This document shows, in pieces, positions 51,936 through 58,510 of a DNA stretch of 64,000 nucleotides. A model generated the notes under the pieces. It worked only from the letters and a program-made list of their open reading frames with translations, made no database searches and had not been told where the DNA came from. Position numbers and translations under genes: made by a program. Position 1 is the first letter of the stretch; every line of letters starts with the position of its first letter. Source of the DNA: G963662905 sp965230045 (lineage in GTDB: Bacteria; Bacteroidota; Bacteroidia; Bacteroidales; WRLA01); assembly GCA_965230045.1 (NCBI GenBank), contig OZ245940.1, positions 496,001 through 560,000 of the forward strand. Direction: 5' to 3'.

Positions 51936-52142
51936 TTATGCTTTAGAATTAGCTTTTCCGTCTAGAAAGTCTCTCATCCGTTTTTTGGTAAGCTTAGAAT
52001 TAATAATCTTAATCAGTGCGTTTTTTTCGTCCTCGTCTAATTGGTTAATAAGCATTAGCTGTTCATTAAGTTCGTGGTTTTCTAATTCCACCACACTGTT
52101 TTCATTATCGTTTAAAAGGTTGTCAGTACTTATGGCAGGCAC
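51936..52142 (-). pseudogene. C-terminal remnant of an HTH (XRE-type) regulator
   Basis: A 68-residue fragment whose end (MLINQLDEDEKNALIKIINSKL then TKKRMRDFL) matches the C-terminal tail of small XRE-family regulators, usually written LDEEDKxxxxxIIDxLLxKKKxKxFF. The DNA-binding domain is missing: in frame, TAA lies a few codons upstream of a GTG that opens the fragment. Probably a leftover of a toxin-antitoxin or regulator gene in this accessory stretch. Confidence 0.5.
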
Positions 52143-52279
52143 AGTTGTCTGAGTTTAGTGATTTTTGGGAAAAAAAGCAACAAACATGGCTCCAAGCCGA
52201 ATTAAAATAGCTGTGCCTCAAAACAATGTTATCCCCTTAAATATTCAGCAAAAAATCATCATACAATCAAATAGATTTG

Positions 52280-52287
52280 TACTTTTG
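52280..52287 (+). promoter_or_regulatory. -7 box before the PKD-domain gene
   Basis: TACTTTTG matches TAnnTTTG and ends 22 bases before GTG 52310. This supports GTG as the start, because an in-frame reading from 52277 would overlap the box. Confidence 0.4.
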
Positions 52288-52309
52288 TTTCGTCCGAATA
52301 TTAAAGAAT

Positions 52310-53938
52310 GTGAACCGAATTATCATTATATTGCTACTGTGTGTATTTTTTGCCTATGCATCTGCCCAGAACAAACAGGCCAATAATTGGTATTTTGGTC
52401 GTAATGCAGGAATAACTTTCAACACACCTGATGGCAGCCCTCAGGCGGTGTTTGACGGAGAAATCAACCAGCTTGAAGGATGTGCCAGCATTTCGGATAT
52501 CAATGGAAATTTATTGTTTTATACGGATGGCATTACGGTTTGGAACCAGTTACATGATACTATGCCAAACGGACATGATTTAAAAGGCAACCCGTCGGCA
52601 TCTATGTCTTCTTTAATTGTCCCGGCTCCTGCCAACCCTGACCTTTATTATATATTTACCGTACCGATATGGTCACAACCAGAAGGGCTTTGCTATTCTG
52701 TAGTGGATATGCACCTGGATGGCGGATTGGGCGATGTAACAGCTGAGAAGAATATTTATCTCACCGGCCCTGTTCACGAAATGGTTACTTCGGTACGGCA
52801 TGCCGACGGGCAATCCTTTTGGGTTGTTTCCCATCTCTGGGAAAGCAATACCTTTGTTTCATTCCTGATTGATTCCGATTCATTGCATACCGATGCTGTG
52901 ACATGCGACATTGGATTGGTGCACAGTGGTAATTCTGGATATATTAGCGGCTATATGAAATTGTCTCCCCAAGGGGACAAATTAATCATATGCAGGCATC
53001 CCGGGGAGGTTTTTCAGCTGTTTGATTTTGATAACGAAACAGCCCAGTTATCCAACCCCATCACATTCCCTCAATATGAAAATAATGATGCCTATGGAGT
53101 GGAGTTTTCGCCAAATGGAACTAAAGTGTATTTAAGTTCTTATGGCATGGTGGGTGTATATAATATTCGCCTGATGCAATATGATTTATCAAGTGAAGAC
53201 TCTTTAACTATTGTTAATTCAGGAACAGCAATCCTCAGCATTCCCCACATTGAAGTAGCAGGCGCTTTGCAGGCGGCGCCAGACAATAAAATCTATTTTT
53301 CGCGCTGTTATAGCCAATACCTCAGTGCAATTAATTATCCGGATAGTCTGGGCTTAAGCTGTGGCTTTGTTGATTCCGCTGTTTATTTGGATGATGGCAC
53401 GAATGCCCACAATACCCTCTACGGCCTCCCCGCCTTCATCCAATCCTTCTTCAACCCGGCCAATTTCACCTGGGAAGGCCATTGCATTGGGGATACCAGC
53501 TTTTTTGCCATTACTGACACCGCCTCGCAGGATTCTGTTTTCTGGGATTTTGGGGATCCGGCCAGTGGTGCGGCCAATAATTCGGATTCCTTTTTCCCAT
53601 ATCATATTTATGAAGATACCGGGGCATATCAGGTGAGTGTTATTGGCTATAACAACAGCTTGAACGACACTACCGTGCAGGAGGTTTTTATCAATCCTTT
53701 GCCTGTTCCGCTCCTGCCAACCGATACGGGTTTTTGCGAAGGTTATGGCGTAAACCTTTGGCCTGGAAATTTTCAATCCTACCTCTGGCAAAACGGCTCA
53801 ACGGATACCAGCTTCTATGCGGATACCACGCTGAGCGTAATTGTAGAGGTAACGGATGTGCAGGGCTGCAAGAATTCGGATACAACTCAGGCGGTGGAGC
53901 ATAGTAAGCCCGATCCTTTGTTGATTTTTCATGATTGA
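52310..53938 (+). CDS. exported PKD-domain propeller-like protein, C-terminally truncated
   Basis: A 542-residue protein with a signal peptide (start VNRIIIILLLCVFFAYASAQ). Residues about 20-390 look like a beta-propeller typical of gliding-motility-associated proteins (NNWYFGRNAGITFNTPDG, LEGCASISDINGNLLFYTDG, MKLSPQGDKLIICR). A PKD domain follows (about 400-475, SVFWDFGDPASG ... YEDTGAYQVSVIGYN), then an Ig-like segment. Full-length relatives end in a type B type IX sorting domain; this one stops at DPLLIFHD, 12 bases before a dispersed hairpin at 53951. The sorting domain is missing, so secretion to the surface may fail. Confidence 0.75.
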   Translation: MNRIIIILLLCVFFAYASAQNKQANNWYFGRNAGITFNTPDGSPQAVFDGEINQLEGCASISDINGNLLFYTDGITVWNQLHDTMPNGHDLKGNPSASMSSLIVPAPANPDLYYIFTVPIWSQPEGLCYSVVDMHLDGGLGDVTAEKNIYLTGPVHEMVTSVRHADGQSFWVVSHLWESNTFVSFLIDSDSLHTDAVTCDIGLVHSGNSGYISGYMKLSPQGDKLIICRHPGEVFQLFDFDNETAQLSNPITFPQYENNDAYGVEFSPNGTKVYLSSYGMVGVYNIRLMQYDLSSEDSLTIVNSGTAILSIPHIEVAGALQAAPDNKIYFSRCYSQYLSAINYPDSLGLSCGFVDSAVYLDDGTNAHNTLYGLPAFIQSFFNPANFTWEGHCIGDTSFFAITDTASQDSVFWDFGDPASGAANNSDSFFPYHIYEDTGAYQVSVIGYNNSLNDTTVQEVFINPLPVPLLPTDTGFCEGYGVNLWPGNFQSYLWQNGSTDTSFYADTTLSVIVEVTDVQGCKNSDTTQAVEHSKPDPLLIFHD

Positions 53939-53950
53939 ACATTGGGCTTC

Positions 53951-53983
53951 ATTCATCGGATGACTTTGAGTCATCCGATGAAT
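53951..53983. repeat. dispersed palindromic hairpin, copy 2
   Basis: Perfect 15-bp arms, ATTCATCGGATGACT (53951-53965) and AGTCATCCGATGAAT (53969-53983), with loop TTG. Identical to 16156-16188 in inverted orientation. It overlaps the last codons of the antitoxin-like gene at 53971. A single arm (ATTCATCGGATGA) recurs at 54338-54350. Confidence 0.85.
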
Positions 53984-54252
53984 GGAACTACCTCTTCCGG
54001 CGGAAGTTGAAAAACGCTTTGAGCCTTATCCCAATCCATTAAGCGATCGGGATCTTTGCGGATTTTCTTAAAACGTTCCATCACCAATTCCTGATGAGCT
54101 TCGTGCACTTCACAGCTTTCATTTTCCTTTTTTAAAGCATAATCAAGCATATTTTTAATAGCACGGACCAGGTCAATATCATTTAGCTGCCTAAGGCGTT
54201 CAATTAATATAGCTTTTTCCGATTGTATATTTGCGTTGTTCAATTCTTCCAT
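53971..54252 (-). CDS. antitoxin-like small protein with chimeric tail
   Basis: A 93-residue charged protein from MEELNNANIQSEKAILIERL, helical (RQLNDIDLVRAIKNMLDYALKKENESCEVHEAH is one amphipathic region), similar in style to addiction-module antitoxins. No toxin gene is adjacent. The last 20 or so residues (KAQSVFQLPPEEVVPFIG) are encoded by DNA that duplicates the 3' end of the neighbouring transporter gene in another frame, then by the dispersed hairpin; the native C-terminus is therefore probably lost. It has a good promoter upstream. Confidence 0.6.
   Translation of the reverse strand: MEELNNANIQSEKAILIERLRQLNDIDLVRAIKNMLDYALKKENESCEVHEAHQELVMERFKKIRKDPDRLMDWDKAQSVFQLPPEEVVPFIG
53988..54027. 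repeat. copy of the 3' end of the AI-2E transporter gene
   Basis: These 40 bases (CTACCTCTTCCGGCGGAAG, then TTGAAAAACGCTTTGAGCCT and TA) match 54642-54684, the last codons and stop of the AI-2E-family gene, except for a 3-base gap and a few substitutions. The two copies flank about 610 bp of repeat-rich DNA containing the antitoxin-like gene. Confidence 0.75.
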
Positions 54253-54275
54253 GAATATTTGATAATCAGTTCCCA

Positions 54276-54306
54276 CAAAAATACAAAACAAATAGCGGCC
54301 AGGCAA
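54276..54306 (-). promoter_or_regulatory. promoter of the antitoxin-like gene
   Basis: On the minus strand TTG at 54306-54304, a 20-base spacer and TATTTTTG at 54283-54276, 24 bases before the start codon at 54252. Confidence 0.55.
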
Positions 54307-54337
54307 CATCCTTTCAGGACTTGCGACATTGGTTTCT

Positions 54338-54350
54338 ATTCATCGGATGA
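54338..54350. repeat. single arm of the dispersed hairpin
   Basis: ATTCATCGGATGA, 13 bases identical to the left arm of the hairpins at 16156 and 53951, without the second arm. Confidence 0.6.
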
Positions 54351-54361
54351 TAAAAACTATC

Positions 54362-54639
54362 TTTAGAGGTCAGTAGATAAGTACATAGAATGATTTATAC
54401 TCGTGAATAAATAGATTTCTCCTCCCGCTGGTCGTCGAAATGACTGTTTATTAACTGTTTAGGCAAAGGCGGCTTAAGGTCACTGAGCGGAGTCGAAGTG
54501 CGCCGCCTTTGCCACTTGAAAACAACAAAAGGTCATTTCGATGCCGAAGCTTCGGCAGAGAAATCTATATTGCGCAATAGCAAATCATTATCGTTTTTAT
54601 GATTTACCAAAACTAATATGCACTTACATACTGACCTTT
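54362..54639. repeat. three-tier palindromic element (MITE-like), about 280 bp
   Basis: Outer arms: AGAGGTCAGTAGATAAGTAC... (54365-54387) opposite the inverted match at 54617-54639 (four mismatches in 23). Middle arms: AGATTTCTC ... CGAAATGAC (54413-54444) opposite GTCATTTCGA ... GAGAAATCT (54532-54566). Inner arms: GGCAAAGGCGGC (54462-54473) opposite GCCGCCTTTGCC (54502-54513). It fills most of the gap between the antitoxin-like gene and the AI-2E transporter gene. Related pieces are at 34290-34456, 32945-32995 and 48131-48188. Confidence 0.8.
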
Positions 54640-54641
54640 GA

Positions 54642-54684
54642 CTACCTCTTCTTTCGGCGAAAGTTGAAAAACGCTTTGAGCCTC
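54642..54684. repeat. 3' end of the AI-2E gene, partner of the copy at 53988
   Basis: A 43-base segment starting exactly at the stop codon (54642-54644 on the plus strand reads CTA). It shares nearly all bases with 53988-54027; the main difference is a TTT insertion after CTACCTCTTC. Confidence 0.75.
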
Positions 54685-55757
54685 AGCCAGCGGACATAAT
54701 TCTCACGATTGCTTTCGATGCCCATGAGGTAGGCATAGGGTTTCAGCTCTTCGAAATGTTCCATCACATTGCGCAGGACGGCCAGGATTGGGATGACCAC
54801 AAACATTCCGGTAACGCCCCAGAGCATTCCGCCCGCAATGAGGCCAAGAATAGTGAAAAGCGGATTGAGCCGCACATAGGCCCCGGTGATATTGGGCGTA
54901 AGAATATTGTTTTCGGTAAACTGGATGAGCGCAAAAAACAAAAATACATAAAGTGCGGTATTGGGATCGGGCGAACTGATAAGCGCAAAAGTGATGGGGA
55001 AAAATGCCCCGATCCAGGTCCCGAAATAGGGAATAAAATTAAAAGCCGCAGAGATAATCCCAAAAGCAATGGCGTATTTCAGGCCAATGATGTACAAACC
55101 GGCAGAATTAATAACCGACAGGATGAGCACCACACTGAAAACACCAAACATATAGCGTTGTGCGATAAGCGATGATGTTTTGATAAATCGCTGTGTTTCC
55201 TTCAGGCGGTATGTTGGAACAATTTTTAAAAGGAAACTTCCCAGGCGTTCGCGGTAGCGCAGCAAATAAAAAATAAATACCGGCAGCATGCCCATTTTAA
55301 AAAGCGTTCCGGCCGTGGCATTGAGCGTAAGGTTTGCAAAATTGCTCCCGCTTTGAAAGAGCTCGTTGATTTTATTTTTGATCCAAACATTTTGTTTTAT
55401 GGCCGAAACCCCAAAAGTATCTTCGATAAACTGCTCGAAATGATCCACATTGAGCATTGCCTGGCGTTTCAGGCTGTGGATATCGCCCAGCATATGCTCC
55501 AGCTGCCGGAACATCAGGAAGCCGCCGGCCGCAATCAAAACCAATATCAGGAAAATACCGAGCAGAATAGACAGGTTTTGCGGTACTTTTTTCCGTTCAA
55601 AAAAATGGACTACGGGAAAAACCATATAGGCAAAAAGCGCGCCCAGCGCAATGGGGCTTAAAAAAGCTTTGGCTGCAGAAAGGATATAAACAAGCAAAAC
55701 TGCAAACAGCAGAATGAGTGTTAATTTGAGTAATTTCGGGTCAATTGTCGGGCTCAC
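54642..55757 (-). CDS. AI-2E-family (YdiK/PerM-type) membrane transporter
   Basis: A 371-residue inner-membrane protein with about eight helices and the typical AI-2E family order: an N-terminal helix pair (LLKLTLILLFAVLLVYIL ... LGALFAYMVFPVV), an amphipathic middle region, INSAGLYIIGLKYAIAFGIISAAFNFIPYFGTWIGAFFP, then the NILTPNITGAYVRLNPLFTILGLIAGGMLWGVTGMFVVIPILAV core signature. It ends in a basic tail, FNFRRKKR, whose coding DNA is duplicated at 53988-54027. Export of small signals or cations is proposed for the family; the substrate is unknown. Confidence 0.88.
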   Translation of the reverse strand: MSPTIDPKLLKLTLILLFAVLLVYILSAAKAFLSPIALGALFAYMVFPVVHFFERKKVPQNLSILLGIFLILVLIAAGGFLMFRQLEHMLGDIHSLKRQAMLNVDHFEQFIEDTFGVSAIKQNVWIKNKINELFQSGSNFANLTLNATAGTLFKMGMLPVFIFYLLRYRERLGSFLLKIVPTYRLKETQRFIKTSSLIAQRYMFGVFSVVLILSVINSAGLYIIGLKYAIAFGIISAAFNFIPYFGTWIGAFFPITFALISSPDPNTALYVFLFFALIQFTENNILTPNITGAYVRLNPLFTILGLIAGGMLWGVTGMFVVIPILAVLRNVMEHFEELKPYAYLMGIESNRENYVRWLRLKAFFNFRRKKR

Positions 55758-55820
55758 GATGGCTTGTGTTTGGAATTGAGGTCTAAAATACTAATTTTTG
55801 TAGTCCAAACGAAAAATAAA

Positions 55821-56147
55821 ATGAGCATAGAAGAAGCACAAAAACTCGTGGATGAATGGATCAACACTACCGGTATCCGATATTTCAACGAATTGACCAA
55901 TACCGCGATACTCATGGAAGAAGTGGGCGAGGTGGCCCGTATCATGGCGCGCAGCTATGGCGAACAGTCTTTTAAAAAATCAGATGAAGAAGTAAACCTT
56001 GCCGATGAAATGGCCGATGTGCTTTTCGTGCTGATCTGCCTGGCCAACCAATGCGGCATCGACCTGAACGAAGCATTGCTCAAGAACCTGGAGAAAAAAA
56101 CCAGGCGCGATGCAGAGCGGCACAAGAACAATCCCAAGCTAAAATAA
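55821..56147 (+). CDS. MazG-like nucleotide pyrophosphohydrolase
   Basis: A 108-residue single-domain enzyme of the all-alpha NTP pyrophosphatase family, from MSIEEAQKLVDEWIN. The metal-binding acid clusters are MEEVGEVARIMAR (E-E-x-x-E) and NLADEMADVLFVLIC (E-x-x-D). It probably hydrolyses non-canonical or excess NTPs to NMP and pyrophosphate (house cleaning). ATG 55821 gives the standard length for stand-alone MazG-like proteins. Confidence 0.88.
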   Translation: MSIEEAQKLVDEWINTTGIRYFNELTNTAILMEEVGEVARIMARSYGEQSFKKSDEEVNLADEMADVLFVLICLANQCGIDLNEALLKNLEKKTRRDAERHKNNPKLK

Positions 56148-56269
56148 GACTGTCCGAAAACGTACAGCAGGAGGTTAATTTTTCACAAGCCCGTTTAATA
56201 AAACACAAAGCCTCAGGCGTTTAAATTTTTTGCATGATTTTTGCTTAAATTGCGCAAAAATTGAATCAA

Positions 56270-57748
56270 ATGATTAGACAATTTATTCAACTCAGCTGGA
56301 AAGAATCCATGCGCTCCACTTTCTGGCAAAAAAATGTAGCCACTAATATCCTCATTGGCTTCATTGTTTTCATCCTTTTTTTATATCTGTTGGCTTTTGG
56401 GCTTTTTATCGATAAAATCCTTTTGGAACTGTTTCCTGAACGCAATCCGGTGGATGTTTTTAATGGTGCACTGCTCTACTATTTCGGCTTCGACCTCTTT
56501 TTCCGTTATATGATGCAGAGCCTGCCGACATTTGCGGTGGAATCATTCCTGCACCTGCCGGTTAAAAAGAGTTTTCTGGTACATTTCCTCATTATACGCT
56601 CCTTTACCAGCCTGCTTAACTTCCTTCCGTTGCTGGTTTTTGTGCCTTTTGCTTTTAAAGTACTGCCGGCCGATTACAGCAACACCAACATCTGGATCTA
56701 TTTGCTCAGCATACTGATACTGATTTTCAACAATAACCTCCTGGCCACATGGATCAAACGCCAATTGGTAGGCAAAACATCCATCGTTGCCTGGGCCGCC
56801 GGCATCCTGCTTGCCGTTTTTGTTGCTGATTACTTTGAACTCTTCTCCTTATCCGCGGTGAGCACGAATTTATTTGCCTTTATTTTGAAAGACCCATACA
56901 GCATATTGGCCATCTTTGCTTTGGCGATAATCAGTTATCGGCTCAATTACGCCTTCCTGCGCCGCAGTATGTATCCTGAAGAGCTTGTTCGCAAGAAAAA
57001 AGACAAAGTAGAAAACATCAGTGAAATGCGTTACCTGCAGGAATTGGGCCTGACTGGAACGATTATTGGCCTGGAAATGAAACTCTGGCTGCGCCATAAA
57101 CGCACCAAAAGCATGTTGTATATGCTGCCGCTTTTTGTGCTCTACGGACTTATTTTCTATCCAAACCCCCAATATGAAAACATGTGGGGCTTCCTGATTT
57201 TTGTCGGTATTTTTATGTCCGGCGGTCTGATGATCAATTATTTGAACTACAGCTTTGGCTACGAAAGCAATTATTTCGACTATATCCTTTCGAGCCGCAT
57301 CAAATTGCGCGATTATCTGAAAGTTAAACTTTATATCGGTATGATTTTAAGCACGTTCTGCTTTATCATCACGATACCTTATGTGTATTTTGGCTGGCAT
57401 GTGCTTTTGATCAACGCCATGACCTGGCTGTTCAATATCGGTTTCCTGTCGGTAGTACTGCTTTATATGGCTACCTACAATAAAAAACGTATGGATCTGG
57501 CCAAAGGAGCAGCCTTCAATTATCAGGGCGTTGGTGCGGCAAACTGGCTGGCGATGGTTCCTGCTTTTTTGTTGCCGGTAATTATTTATGCTCCCTTTAG
57601 CTTTGCAGGATATCCCTATGCAGGCATGATGTTTATCGGTATTCTTGGAATCATTGCGCTTTTGCTCAACAAAGCTTTGCTTGGTGTAATAGAAAAGCAG
57701 CTTATCTCCAGAAGGTATATCATGGCGGACAGTTTCAGGAACAACTAA
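56270..57748 (+). CDS. DUF5687-family ABC membrane protein
   Basis: A 492-residue integral membrane protein with about 12 helices (MIRQFIQLSWKESMRSTFWQKN start, then repeated helix pairs). LPVKKSFLVHFLIIRSF, with K and R at a cytosolic loop, is typical of DUF5687. It is followed 30 bases later by an ABC ATPase gene, so it is most likely the permease of that transporter. ATG 56270 is preferred over an in-frame TTG at 56261. Confidence 0.85.
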   Translation: MIRQFIQLSWKESMRSTFWQKNVATNILIGFIVFILFLYLLAFGLFIDKILLELFPERNPVDVFNGALLYYFGFDLFFRYMMQSLPTFAVESFLHLPVKKSFLVHFLIIRSFTSLLNFLPLLVFVPFAFKVLPADYSNTNIWIYLLSILILIFNNNLLATWIKRQLVGKTSIVAWAAGILLAVFVADYFELFSLSAVSTNLFAFILKDPYSILAIFALAIISYRLNYAFLRRSMYPEELVRKKKDKVENISEMRYLQELGLTGTIIGLEMKLWLRHKRTKSMLYMLPLFVLYGLIFYPNPQYENMWGFLIFVGIFMSGGLMINYLNYSFGYESNYFDYILSSRIKLRDYLKVKLYIGMILSTFCFIITIPYVYFGWHVLLINAMTWLFNIGFLSVVLLYMATYNKKRMDLAKGAAFNYQGVGAANWLAMVPAFLLPVIIYAPFSFAGYPYAGMMFIGILGIIALLLNKALLGVIEKQLISRRYIMADSFRNN

Positions 57749-57778
57749 ATTATTTGCAAAATAAAAAATCAATATAAA

Positions 57779-58477
57779 ATGATGTTACAAGCAATCAACC
57801 TCAGGAAAGTTTATAATGGCGTTACGGTTCTCGATATCCCCAATCTGGAGATCCCCGAAGGACAGAGTTTTGGGCTGGTAGGCAACAATGGTGCAGGAAA
57901 AACAACTTTTTTCCGCCTTATCCTCGATTTGATCCGTGCCGACAGTGGTGAAGTACAGCTGATGGGCCAAAAAGTGGCAGGCAGCGAACACTGGAAAGAA
58001 TTTACCGGCAGCTATCTCGATAAAGGCTTCCTTATTGATTTCCTCACTCCCGAAGAATTCTTCGACTTTACAGCCAAAATCAAAGGCTTGTCCAAAGGCG
58101 ATCTGGATGCGTTCCTGGACGAATTTGAAGAATTCTTTAATGGTGAAATCATAGGCAAGAAAAAGTACATTCGCGACCTTTCGATGGGAAACCGCCAGAA
58201 AACCGGAATTGCCGCCGCATTTATGGGCGACACCAAACTTTTGGTGCTGGACGAACCTTTTAACGGCCTCGATCCCTCAACACAAATCCGACTGAAAAAC
58301 CTGCTTATCGAGCTAAATGAGAAGGAACAGATGACCATGCTCATTTCCAGCCACGACCTCAAGCATGTTACCGAAGTCTGCAACCGCATTGTGGTGCTCA
58401 GCGAAGGCAAAGTAACCCACGACATTATAAAAACCGAAGATACTTTGAAACAGCTGGAAGAGTACTTTGCTGTTTAA
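57779..58477 (+). CDS. ABC transporter ATP-binding protein
   Basis: A 232-residue ATPase. Walker A is GNNGAGKTT (about residues 35-43), the signature motif is LSMGNRQK in place of LSGGQ, Walker B is LLVLDEPFNGLDP, and the switch histidine is in LISSHDL. It starts 30 bases after the DUF5687 permease gene; two adjacent ATGs (57779, 57782) are possible starts. The transported substrate is unknown. Confidence 0.9.
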   Translation: MMLQAINLRKVYNGVTVLDIPNLEIPEGQSFGLVGNNGAGKTTFFRLILDLIRADSGEVQLMGQKVAGSEHWKEFTGSYLDKGFLIDFLTPEEFFDFTAKIKGLSKGDLDAFLDEFEEFFNGEIIGKKKYIRDLSMGNRQKTGIAAAFMGDTKLLVLDEPFNGLDPSTQIRLKNLLIELNEKEQMTMLISSHDLKHVTEVCNRIVVLSEGKVTHDIIKTEDTLKQLEEYFAV

Positions 58478-58510
58478 ATAAAACATTCAGGACGATAAAA
58501 ACCCCATTCC

